From Sipunculus nudus (lineage: Eukaryota; Annelida; Sipuncula; Golfingiida; Sipunculidae): 64,000 nucleotides of DNA. The stretch's first letter is position 1. Each line of letters opens with the position of its first letter. The notes under the pieces were generated by a model that was not told the DNA's origin, ran no database searches, and saw nothing but the letters and a program-made list of their open reading frames with translations. The stretch covers positions 52,781,618 through 52,845,617 of the forward strand of contig CM049317.1 in assembly GCA_026874595.1 (NCBI GenBank), read 5' to 3'. A program made the translations under genes and the position numbers. Below are positions 23,746-35,547 of this stretch, one piece after another.

Positions 23746-24390
23746 GTACCCAAGTTTTTTTTACTCCCATAAGGGTGTCCAACCTGGATCAGAAGTCAAA
23801 ATTAGGGGACATATGATTGCACACAGGACTCCCCTCAGCCCCAGGACTAAGTGTGAAATTGTCCTGTATATTTTATGCTATAGCTTAAGTTTTCATTGTT
23901 TCCACTTCATATAGAATGCGAAAAGCATACATAACATTATACTTGTTTTATTTGCAAGAACTTATGACAGCCACAGTCTTAATTTTACATGGTAGAGATA
24001 AACTCGAGAAAATATAATTTCAAGGTTTACGGTACAGTGTCGGATAGTCTAATGAAGTCTTCACTCTGCGTGCTGTCTGTTTGTGAGACTGTGGATATTT
24101 AACTTGCTTACTCTGCTTGTAACAAATACTGTACGGTATACAAGATGGTCCCTGTTATTCATGATGTCTGTGTTTGTAACTGCATTCATTTGCTAAGGTA
24201 CCGGGGTAACGTACTAAGATATATGTTTATTTTAAGCCTTATTTGTCTGGAATTGCAATGGATTCAGCATGCCTTACACCCTAGAAATAAAAAAAAATCA
24301 TTCAAATAATATATATATTATCACATTAAACATTGCTTTTATCAAGGCTTGACTTTATTTCATTGTAGATTTTATCTGTTGAAACAGCAG

Positions 24391-24631
24391 CATGAACAGA
24401 AGTTCACCCTATAATGAATCTTTACTGACGAGTAAATTAAGTTACCAAAGATCGACTGACTTTGTTTTGTTAACACTGCTACGTCATCCATCACATGCGT
24501 CGTCCAGAGGTTCGTTTATCACACAGACAAGACATACATACAGGCCGAGAAGTGGCATGAAACAAAAAACACATATCGGCAAACACAGCATTTCAGACTT
24601 CCCCAAAGACATAATAATAACGTACCGATAA
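24391..24631 (+). CDS. Orphan candidate tail exon (no ectodomain attached)
   Basis: After GAAACAGCAG, phase-2 entry gives Ser-Met-Asn and 79 open codons to TAA. The product is Ser/Thr/Arg-rich (MNRSSPYNESLLTSKLSYQR) and ends DFPKDIIITYR. The start resembles the gene A tail (Ser-Met-Asp) and the exon at 18604 (Arg-Met-Asp). Sequence downstream of it has relatives at 3.9-4.2 kb behind gene A and at 32.2-32.4 kb. I read it as the last exon of a lost paralogue or a distant alternative tail for gene B. It may also be a chance frame. Confidence 0.33.
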
Positions 24632-27600
24632 AAAGTTGAACTCTGACCAGACAGGGGTATTATGTCTCATATTACCGTGTACATGATCACACTTTGCACC
24701 GACTTAAGGTCGGATATAACACAGTCGCATGAGTCGTTATTGGTGGGCGTTATTCTGACATAGAACGGGCTAAAACAGTCAATATATACTTGTCCCACCA
24801 ATGCCTTCCGAATTCTCTGTTAATGTTTACATCTGAATTGACCGATTTTGGGCAAAATATCAGCCAAAATTAACGATTCAAGCGTTATAACCATGGTTTC
24901 ATTACCGCTGCGACTCCACAGCAAACAACGTTTACTGCAGATGTGGCCTTGGCCTCGAACTGGTTCACTGGGGGGGGGGGGGCAGAGTTAAATAACTGAA
25001 TAATCAGTGGTAGGATTTTTCTGAAAATATCAATATCCAGAAATCTTGGATAGTTTTCTCTTGTTCTGAGGACAGGAGGCGCCACCCGTATTCTGATTTT
25101 TTAACTCCCCATCACTGCTACTAATCAGAAACAAAATGAGAGAAAAACACGAAGAAACAGGTGGTCCATTCGCCATGATATTCAGCTTAATTTTAATATA
25201 GGAAATAAAATAAATATAGGTGACCCCACCAGTCTTCTTAAATTAATCAAACCCTCCAATAAAAAGAGCTTATAAAATTTCAGGGTTATTCACCAATGAA
25301 CCCATAGAAAAAATTTACATGTAACATTGCTTTTATATAATGGTATGAAGCGCTGTTCCACTTCTTGCATAGAAATCCCTTAACCGGATACATGCAATCT
25401 TCGAGCTGTCACTTCAAGCCTTCCCCGACATACACCAGCAACTGAATGATAATGGTTAATCAGCATAGAGTCTACATCCTTGGGAATAGGGTCAACGTTA
25501 AAATACATACCAGGTACAAATCTGTGCCCTATAGAATTATATTAATTTTTTATACCCACATTTGTTTTGCAAATCAGCCATAAGCAATCTAATGCAAACA
25601 GAATGTTACAACAAAAAAGAGACCTGAGAATACTGCAGTGTATAACCACAGCAAGAGGAGCGTATAGTGAGTAGAGTAAACCAGACATCGGACATTCAGA
25701 AAGTATGAACTTTTGAATCAGAAATATGATGTTGACACCTGATATTATATGTGAAATATATGCTATGTACGTGTCTAAAACATGTGCACTTGTGTGTGTG
25801 TTGAGAAATACCATTATTAACATAACAAGGGCCGTTTTGTAACCGGTATTTTAACAATTTTAAAAGTCAATTCAATACGGTCATTTAGTCAACTGTTGCC
25901 TTATTACATTCCAAATTCTATATATTCATAATTATATGATAAAATATTTGTCAACCTGCAAATACGGACTTATATGTAATATTTAAGGTGATCTGTAAGG
26001 GAAAAACTCACTAAATTTGTTTTATATTCCGACGTTTAGTATTTAAATATCCTTGCAAGTACAAAAGGCAATACTACCTCAAGTTTACCAATCATGACTT
26101 AATGGATTTTGTAATGTCTACCTCTTTTCAAAACGTATATGTAATTACATGACATATCTTGTTTTGTATTTTTTTTTTCCAAGTTAAAAATAGTCCTATA
26201 AATAATGTTTATCTTTCTTGAGAAAAAAAAGAGATTAATTAGGATTAAACAGAACGTGTTGTTGTCGGTACACTATTATTATCAATGCATTCTCTATCAC
26301 TTTTTCAATAATAATATATTATGTGCATGGTGAGTGGAAATTCTTAATGAAAACAGGTCTAAAAAACGTAAATTAGTGGTCACATGAATTTTACCCGCTA
26401 GGATCAGCAAGTTTCATTATTTTGTAATAGGGTTCTTGGTTAAATAAACCATATCAAATTAAACTTTAAAAAATGTTTATGTTAAATAGAAGCATGAACA
26501 AGAGTATACCTTGTCCCATGTGGACATCCGATTTATAATGTGGTTAATGTCCGTGACGGCTTCATATACCCCACCATACAAAACATATGCCATGAAGGGG
26601 CATGTAGCCGGATACATCTGGCATATCTTACTTCAACAGAAGACCAAAATACCATGTAATAATGTCACAGTAATAAAAAGTGACACGAGTACTTTCCAGA
26701 TCATGAGCTCTACGAGCACACGGGTAATGTGTCTCGTTGAATGTGTATACATGATAACTTCACCCCTGAAATCGAGGTCGGGGGACACTTTGGTTTTATC
26801 ACCTTTGAGTGTGTTTTTGTCCTTTCTTGCAGTGTTATTAAAAAGTAAAACGGATAGCTAGGGACGTCGCCAGGATTTAGGGAAATGTTTTTTTTTTTTG
26901 GGGGGGGGGGGGGGGGATCCGGGCGCTGCTTAGGAGGTACATCATATCCGCTGGCCAAGGATTATATAAAATTATACTTTTATATCCTTGTACCATTTTA
27001 AGACTGAAATCAAAGAGTAAAAATGTGTAACCATGCACATGAAAATGATGAAACTTGACGTAAACATGACTAATATTTCCATATTTTTATAATTTCATAA
27101 CTTTAATTTATTTGCAGATATTAACGTCTGGAAAGTTTTCCCTAGTTATTACTCGGCATGCAAAGTCGGGGGGGGGGGGGGCGTTGGCATGGCCCAATAG
27201 CTGCGACACCTCCCTGGATATTCCCCTTGGATAGCTTAAGAATAAATGAATGGATTGTATAGAAAATCGGCATGAATGAAGATCTTTATAGCTCTGTTAC
27301 TGTAGGGAGTGTAACATTCAAATTAATATTTATGTGTATCCCTGTTTAACCTGAAGCTGATGATAGGCGGACATCTTCAGCTCAGCATATGCCTATCAAC
27401 AACAACAGACACACACACACACACACATAAAGATAAAAATTTACTCGTGAGCCTTGAGTCACGAAGGGGTAGGCTAAAAATAAATAACCGAATTCGCAAA
27501 GAGGAACCGAGGCTGATGGAATTACCCAAAAGAACCCCCAGTATGCCGTGTTTACATGAACATTTATATAAGAGCCCGGGCGTTTATATGGAGTTACGGT

Positions 27601-28004
27601 ATTCTCGATTCACATATCCATATCTTGGTTTTTAATACTCAGCCTCTAGTCATATGAACACATCTATAATTAGAAACATACCTGCCATTTCATTTTCATT
27701 TATCCAACGGCCGAGAGGGAAGTCTAGATACAACTACGTACTCGTGTCCCCCGCTTATGCAGAACCCCATACATTTATTCGTACAAGAGGCGTGTTACAC
27801 TGTGCTATATATTTATGATTGTGGGTAACAATGAAACCAAACAGTAAAGCATCATTGTAGATGGCTAACATGATTGCAGCCTTGCTCTTGAATTGTTTCC
27901 CATTTATTTCGGTTAATGTGGGGAAAGCCATTTCTCTTCACTGAAAGTTGACTGCTACAGATGACCTCATCTGCAGGTGAAGGATGGGGGGGGGGGGGGG
28001 GTAA
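24632..28004. other. Old duplicated 3'-flank sequence and simple repeats
   Basis: 24630-25000 resembles 32170-32390 (CCATGGTTT, ATTACCGCTGC). 26230-26350 resembles 31765-31860, and 26655-26680 resembles 32165-32195 (TAATAATGTCACA, AAAAAGTGAC). G or C runs lie at 24970, 26900, 27170 and 27987, and a CA run at 27410. A possible worn tail-exon start (AG, C, ATG AAC) is at 26491-26538. No intact gene is seen. Confidence 0.35.
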
Positions 28005-29619
28005 TCAAAGTTTGGACAACCGTTTTATAAACACACACACAAACACATTTATATATTATATGACGATCGCCGGAGTATAAACATCATCTTCACCTTAGGC
28101 GTGAAAGTCAGACCAACAGCATGTGCCAAGTAGCCCACACTTAACTGTGGTTGAAATGTTGTGATTGGTGAATAATAATGGATAATCGTGAGCAGTTTGT
28201 AACACGGGAAGTACGCCTGTCAGAAGCGTACGCAATATATGAGGATTATGGGTTTGAGGAAGTTCACATCATATATCTAAAGGATTATCGTCTTCAGGGA
28301 TTAAAACTCAAGTTTATTTCCTCTGAGGTCGCACGGTTCGTTAGCTCCATCTGGAGGTTTATCACTAAACCTGGAATGTTGCCATCACAAAATGTCACAA
28401 TTATTTAGCGAACATCTGCGAAATAAATCTTTAGCTCAGCTGACTTTGATCATGCTGTGCCTAAGCAATAGGCCTGTAAGATATCCTTGTCTGACAGGAT
28501 GCAACTATTGACGAGAAAGGCCTAAAAACCATACAATCTCGAGAAAAGATCCTTTGTTCCAAATATTTTCTTTATTCAGAGAGCTACACTGAGGTTGCTT
28601 ATATTAAATTAAAGTAGAAGCATCGATAGTTCTTAAGCTAGCTTTGTCAAATTATATCTTTGATAGGTTTCTATATACGCTATGCAAGTTTATCAATGTC
28701 ACCATGTTCATATCATAACTATTGGAAAATGTAATTGTTGAGGCCTAAAATAAATTAATTAGTTCCTTTCGGTATAACTGATTGTCCACACCAAAACAGT
28801 ATAGTTCTACTGATTCTGGGGGAAAATATGGTGCAAGCATTTGACTGTTCTTTTTAATTTACCAGTCTTGGCACAACAGGTGGAAGTTTACAAGCTTGCA
28901 AGCTTACCCCGAAAAAAAAAATTATTTCCTCAACAGGTGAATATAAACAACACCAAATTTAATCTATTTCAATAATAATAATCATAATAATAATAATAAA
29001 AACAATGAATAGTATTTATATTGAACCAATTCTCCGATAGTAGGACTCACAGCGCTATCCACCCCCGCACTCCTACTCGGTAAAACTCGCTTACCGAGCA
29101 AAATTTATCGGAAACATACTCCCTGTAAATCTCCCTAAGCTCACTTTCTTTCTCACTTTCTCCCGCGTGTGTATCCATTGTAATCAACTTTAAAAAGATT
29201 ATTAAGAAATATTTTGAGGGATCGGAGCAAGAGCAAAAATTATTAACATTACACAGGACCTGATCTCAAATTGGCAACCATCAAGAAACGGGGGCTTCGA
29301 AATCACAGAACACTACTTTTGTGTGCCCCCTTTTTATTCTTAATAATTTTAAAAGAATTTTGGACGGTAATATATCAAATCAAGGGCATTTTTAAATTAA
29401 CATACGCGATTTGAAAGCAGTATGTTTACGTTAATTCAATTTTGAGTTAATTCAATTGATGTGAAAATGTTTTATTCTTAGGCTTATCAGTTTCTGATGC
29501 AACGAAGTTTCCTGTATGATTTTTATAGTGTATGAGTCATATACACTTTCCAGTCACTGTTTTAGTGTTTGTTAACCTGTTAGGCATGCGCAGTAAGAAT
29601 GCGGTTAACAGCAGTGCTT
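28005..29619 (+). repeat. 1.6-kb tandem duplication, unit 1
   Basis: It starts TCAAAGTTTGGACAACCG and ends GGTTAACAGCAGTGCTT. The same sequence begins again at 29620, an offset of 1615 bp. It holds a short frame at 28178-28408, a TTTAGCTCAGCTGACTTT repeat piece near 28431 and an AATAAT-rich tract. Confidence 0.85.
28178..28408 (+). CDS. Hypothetical 76-codon frame in duplication unit 1
   Basis: It starts MDNREQFVTREVRLSEAYAI and contains EDYGFEEVHIIYLKDYRLQG. No domain is recognised. Being a short frame inside a duplicated repeat and broken in the sister copy (about 29793-30023), it is probably a remnant of a mobile-element protein or chance. Confidence 0.2.
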   Translation: MDNREQFVTREVRLSEAYAIYEDYGFEEVHIIYLKDYRLQGLKLKFISSEVARFVSSIWRFITKPGMLPSQNVTII

Positions 29620-31190
29620 TCAAAGTTTGGACAACCGTTTTATAAACACACACACAAACACATTTATATATTATATGACGATCGCCGGAGTATAAACATC
29701 ATCCTCACCTTAGGCGTGAAAGTCAGACCAACAGCTTGTGCCAAGTAGCCCACACTTAACTGTGGTTGAAATGTTGTGATTGGTGAATAATAATGGATAA
29801 TCGTGAGCAGTTTGTAACACGGGAAGTACGCCTGTCAGAAGCGTACGCAATATATAAGGATTAAGGGTTTGAGGAAGTTCACATCATATATTTGAAGGAG
29901 TATCGTCTTCAGCCTTAAAACTCGAGCTTTTTTCCTCTGAGGTCGCAAGGTTCGTTGGCTCTACCTGGAGGTTTATCACTAATCCTTCAATTTTGCCATC
30001 ACAAAATGTTACAATTATTTAGCGAACATCTGCGAAATAAATCTCTATCTCAGCTGACTTGTAATCATGCTATGCCTAAGCAATAGGCCTGTAAGATATC
30101 CTTGTCTGGCAGGATGCAACTACTGACAGGAAAGGCCTATAAACCAAACATTCTCGAGAAAAGATCCTTTGTAACAAATATTTTCTTTATTCAGAGAGCT
30201 ACACTGAGGTTGCTTATTATAAATTAAAGTAGATGCATCAATAGTTCTTAATGTTGCTTTGTAAAATTTTAACATTGATAGGTTTCTATATAAGCTATGC
30301 AAGTTTATCAATGTCACCATGTTCATATCATAATTGAACTAAAAAAACTATTGGCAAATTTAATTGTTGAGGCCTAAAATACATTAATTAGTTCCTTTCT
30401 GTATAACTGATTGTCCACACCAAAACAGTATAGTTCTACTGATTCTGGGGGAAAATATGGTGCAAGCATTTGACTGTTCTTTTTAATTTACCAGTCTTGG
30501 CACAACAGGTGGAAGTTTACAAGCTTGCCACGAAACAAAACATAATTTCTTTAACAGGTGAATATAATCAACATCGAATTTAATTCAATAATAATAATAA
30601 TAATAGACAATGAATTATATTTATATTGCGCCAATTCTCCGATAGACGGACTTACAGCGCTATCCACCCCCGCACTCATACTCGCTTACCGAGCACAATT
30701 TCTCGGAAACATACTCTCTGTAAATCTCCCTTTCTTTCTCACTTTCTGTTTGTCAATTTTAATCCACATACGAAAAAAAAAAATCATTAAGAAATATTCT
30801 AAGGGATCCGGGCAGGAGCAAAAAAAATTAACATGACACAGGACCTGGTCTTAAACTGGATGAAAACCATCAAGAAACGGGAGCTTCGAATTCGTTCCCT
30901 TTTTATTCATAACAATTTGAAAAGAAATCCGGTCGGACTTATATCAAATTAAGGGCATGTTCAAATTAACATAAGCGATTTGAAAGCAGTATGTTTACGT
31001 TAATTCAGTTTTGAGTTAATTCAGCTGATATGAAAATGTTTTATTCGTAGGCTTATTAGTTTCTGATGCAACGAAGTTTCCTGTATGATTTTTATAGTGT
31101 ATGAGTCATATACACTTTCCAGACACTGTTTGTAGTGATTGTTGACCTATTAGGCATGCGCAGTAAGAATTCGGTTAATAGCAGTGCTTT
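29620..31190 (+). repeat. 1.6-kb tandem duplication, unit 2
   Basis: A second copy with many base changes and small indels, ending GTTAATAGCAGTGCTTT. The frame open in unit 1 is broken here by TAA near 29867 and later changes. Confidence 0.85.
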
Positions 31191-32440
31191 TATTGAATAT
31201 AAGTTTACCAGGTCAGATGTAGCGTGAGGATGTGATGGTTAAAACGTTTTTAAACATAAGTTTGAAATTTTATATTGTAAATGTAATATACAATGTACAT
31301 ATGATATCTGAAGCATGTATGAATATATGTGTAGAATACCATCCATACCACAAAAGTGACTGTTTATTGAATCGTATAGCAGTGTGCCTTTCTAAAATAT
31401 GATACATGCGTCAGTGTTAGCTATAAATGCTAACAAGCCGCAACTTTCACTGACATGTTGTATTATTACATTTCAAAATCACTGAAGGTTTGGAACAGAT
31501 AATTTAATCAGATTTTATTTTATTTTATGATTTGTATGACAGGATGCACTGGATCATTATTTGTATAAGCCATATGCTAGTCGACCTGTTGTATTTTATA
31601 TAAATATATTTGAACATTATGACACACAACGTGCCATACAATAGCATTATCTTGATATTCATTTCTGTCACAAGTCAAGTTCGGTGTAAATACATCTTGT
31701 GTAATGCTTTCTTACCCGTACCAAAATAAACCGTTATTTTTTTAAGTTCCTTGATTGGTGTAGTACAAATAACTAAGGATAAATTAGGCCATGTTGTCGT
31801 CGGTAAATGATTATCATAATGACATTCTTTATAACCTTTTATCAATAGTATATTTATTTATATGAACTCTGAGAATTTAAGAATGGGACTAGCTTCTCAA
31901 CCATGAAAGGTGGACCTGAAACGATTTGGATATCGACCTGCCAACAAGAACTCTGTTTCTCTATTTTGTAATTTGTATTTGCATTCGAGGCTCAATGAAC
32001 TATGTAATTGAAAACTCATTGTTTCATTGTCTCAAGCGTTCAGTAATACACACACACACCCTCACACACACACACACACACACACACACCCATATATTTA
32101 TGTCAAGAACAGGCCTAATACACATACCCGGCATACCTGTCTGTCCCAATAGACCCAAACCAATCTAATAATGTCACACTGATAAAAAAGTGACCTATGG
32201 GCCAATTACAACCGGTGAGCTCTGCTCAGGCAAGGATATTCTCGCTCCTATCACTGTGTACCGAACCTTATTCTTAGACTGAAGGTCGGTTATACCATGG
32301 TTTAATCACCGCTGCACCGTCGCTGCCGCTATCAACTATTTTATACTATGAGAGTGGGCTTTTGCCTTGAACATTTTCATTTTGTGCGGAAAAAGACACC
32401 TTCGAGTCATTTGGAAACCGAGTTCACACACGCTTTAAGT
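31191..32440. other. Gene-free stretch with a CA microsatellite
   Basis: A CA run at 32048-32090, and old similarity to 24.6-25.0 and 26.2-26.7 kb. No exon recognised. Confidence 0.35.
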
Positions 32441-32614
32441 ATAATGTTTTATAGCTCCCAATGTTGAGCAAAGCTTGGTATATATAGTGTTATTATTTTG
32501 TAATATTCTGATAGTATTTCTTACATGTAAAGAAGTCTTTAAATATGTTGACGAATTATTTTTCTTATCTAATTGACTCCAGATGGACGCAGGATGACTT
32601 CTCCAGTCCTGAAC

Positions 32615-33865
32615 TTAAATCCGAGTGCAAGTCCGAATCCGAGTCCCTAAAAAATAGACTGGAGACCGGACTCGAGTGCAAGTCCGAATCCGAGTCCCTA
32701 AAAAATAGACTGGAGACCGGACTCGAGTCAAAGTCCGAATCCGAGTCCCTAAAAATAGACAGGAGACCAGACTCGAGCCCATGTCCGAATCCGAGTCCCT
32801 AAAAAATAGACTGGAGACCGGACACGAGTCCAAGTCCGAATCCGAGTCCCTAAAATAATAGACAGGAGTCCCGACTCGAATCCAAGTTTGAATCCGAGTC
32901 CCTAAAATAGACTGGAGACCAGACTCGAATCATAGTCCGAATCCAAGTCCCTTAAAAATTGACAAGAGTCCGGACTCGCGTCCACGTCTGAATCCTAGTC
33001 CCTAAAAAATAGACTGGAGACGAGACTCGACTCCAAGTCCGAATCCGAGTCCCTAAAAAATAGACTGGAGACCGGACTCGAGTCCAAATCCGAATCCGAG
33101 TCCCCAAATAATAGACTGGAGACCGGACATAAGTCCAAGTCCGAATCCGAGTCCCTAAAAAACAGACTGGAGACCGGACTCGAATGCAAGTCCGAATCCG
33201 AGTCCCTAAAAATAGACTGGAGACCGGACTCGAGTCCATGTCCGAATCCGAGTCCCTATAAAATAGACTGGAGACCGAAATCGAGTCCAAATCCGAATCC
33301 GAGTCCCTAAAAAAATGACTGGAGACCAGACTCGAGTCCAAGTCTGAATCCGAGTCCCTAAAAATGGACCGGAGAAGGGACTCGAGTCCAAGTCCGAATC
33401 CGAGTCCCTTAAAAATAGACTGGAGACCGGACTCGATTCCAAGTCCGAATCCGATTCCCTAAAAAATAGACTGGAGACCGGACTCGAGTCCAAGTTCGAA
33501 TCCGAGTCCCTAAAATTAGACTGGAGACCGGACTCGAGTCAAAGTCCGAATCCGAGTCCCTAAAAATAGACAGGAGACCAGACTCGAGTCCATGTCCGAA
33601 TCCGAGTCCCTAAAAAATAGACTGGAGACCGGACACGAGTCCAAGTCCGAATCCGAGTCCCTAAAATAATAGACAGGAGTCCGGACTCGAGTCCAAGTTT
33701 GAATCCGATTCCCTAAAAAAATAGACTGGAGACCGGACTCGAGTCCAAGTTCGAATCCGAGTCCCTCAAATTAGACTGGAGACCGGACTCGAGTGCACGT
33801 CCGAATCCAAGTCCCTAAAAAATAGACTGGAGACCGGACTCGAGTCCAAGTCCGCACTCGAGTCA
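32615..33865 (+). repeat. 51-bp minisatellite, about 24 units
   Basis: The unit contains GAGTCCAAGTCCGAATCC, GAGTCCCTAAAAAATAGACT and GGAGACCGGACTC. The step from 32681 to 32732 is 51 bp. Because 51 is a multiple of three, several frames stay open on both strands (for example KSESESLKNRLETGLE). These are repeat translations, not genes. The sequence just before the array matches the dispersed element at 4.9-5.2 kb. Confidence 0.9.
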
Positions 33866-34286
33866 AGCATCACTGGTATAATCAAAATGATATTACGGGT
33901 GTACCGATGTTATTTTTTGGTCACTTTCACACACACACAATTTGCCTCCGATAAAGCCTGACTGTAAAATGTATAAAACTCAGGCCTCAAGTTAAGAATT
34001 ATTTCACCTTAACAAACGAGCAGACAGATGAACGGACGACATATCAAAGATCCTGAATTAGTCAGTGTTTAAAATACAAGAATATTTAATTTTAAATGTA
34101 GAAATAAATATATAACACCACCAGTGAATTTCAACTGACTGTCATTGATTAATTAATAAGCATATATATGATCATGAGTTTCATGATATTCCATTCAGCC
34201 AATTCTTAAAACAACCCAACTGCAGTTGTCAAAAATGCTTGTGAATTCCGACAACAATTAAAAAGTATAAATGAACCAATCACCTT

Positions 34287-34973
34287 CAGTGGCGGATCCA
34301 ATATACTTTAAGAGGCAATGGCGTCTAGTTTACATTGAACATAACCAAATGTGAATTTCAAAAGTGAAGGGATAGGAACTATACGAATCCTCCCCCCCCC
34401 CCCCCCACACACACACAGAGGCTCTTGTAACGGGCTATATCATATTTACCCCCCCCCCCCCTATTTTATTAATATAGTGTAATGATAATAGGAAACGGGG
34501 TATGTGTGCGTGTGTCAATATTAAACTATTCTCTAACATAAATTGCTGAAGAATAAAACTTGCTTTGCCTTTTCTTAATTTTATACAAAGACTTCAGTGA
34601 GTCTGAGTGAGATATATCTTTGTTTACTGTGCCGCTGTAGTGATGCAGAAAGAAACCATCTTGCTGTGCCTAATGCAAATTATATTTGGGACCTGGGTTA
34701 ACCTGAATGACCAGATTGACATGTTCACATCCGGAATCCATAAATGTATAAAAGGCAGTCTCTGTAGACAGTCAACATGGGAGCGGATCGGTGTGGGGGG
34801 GGGGGGGGGGGGGGGCTCCGTATCCCCCTTTTTCTGAAAAAAAAAACCTTTTAAGGGTTTCAGGTAAATTTTTGCGGTCTGGACCCCCCCCCCCCCTCCT
34901 TTTTTCAGCCTTTGAGGCCTTTTTTCTTGTATATTTATGAGTTCTTCCGTGTTGAATCCTGGATCCGCCCCTG
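34287..34973. mobile_element. hAT-like non-autonomous element with CAGTGGCGGATCC ends
   Basis: The left end is CAGTGGCGGATCC and the right end GGATCCGCCCCTG, complementary over 13 bases but one. Inside are C and G runs (34391-34406, 34795-34815). hAT elements often begin CAG with short ends; no 8-bp target duplication is visible, so the copy may be composite or old. Confidence 0.5.
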
Positions 34974-35488
34974 CAAAAGAGAATTTGGATATTACCTTGA
35001 GTGTGTTGACCGCAGTTTCAGCAGGCGGGGATCAAGGGCGATATCCCTGACCTGCTCTCGACAACTATTTGTTCATCAAATTATGCACATATATTTGCCC
35101 AGAATATCCTGAAATATATATATATATATATATAAAATGAAGAAACAATCAATGGCATGTTAATACAGAATTTGTATTGGGCTATTGATAAAATAAAACA
35201 TCTACACAAGGTTACGAAAACATGTGGCTGGCAGTTTTCCTAGAATTATTGTTATATTAGCAAAAAAAAAACAGTTTAATTTGTTTTACCTGAAATTTGT
35301 ATCTTATTAAACATGGATGGATTTATACGTATAACAAAAACATAATTTCATGGTTAATGGATTTTCCTTAAGTTGGGAAACCTAATATCATGGGTAGTTT
35401 TATTACTTCTGCACGGTCAGTGACGGATCAGTCAACAGGGGCGGATCCAGGATTTTGCAAGGGGGGAGGCTAGTAGATACTTTGCATA

Positions 35489-35547
<59 letters not shown>

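Larger units (their letters stand above)
19753..23851. mobile_element. Foldback-like element with long tandem-repeat arms (about 4.1 kb)
   Basis: The left end (TTAGTCCGGGGGCTGAGGGG) reappears inverted at the right end (CCCCTCAGCCCCAGGACTAA). Behind each end is the same 80-100 bp (ATGTCCCCTAATTTTGACTT and so on), then an arm of about 1 kb made of tandem units of roughly 157-163 bp containing ATATGGCCGCC, ATCATACATAACTC, GTCTTTGCCTATG and GGTGATATTCA. The left arm is about 19850-20880 and the right arm, inverted, about 22600-23745. Between them lie about 1.7 kb of single-copy sequence and an open frame. Long inverted arms built of tandem units are typical of Foldback/Galileo-type DNA transposons. 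No clear target-site duplication was seen. Confidence 0.72.

Noticed and set aside
26511-26861. Plus-strand 116-codon frame
   Set aside because: It begins without a good ATG context, runs into a G-run repeat and has no recognisable domain.
32545-33493. Open frames on both strands (KSESESLKNR, SPVSSLFFRD types)
   Set aside because: Translations of the 51-bp minisatellite, whose length is a multiple of three.
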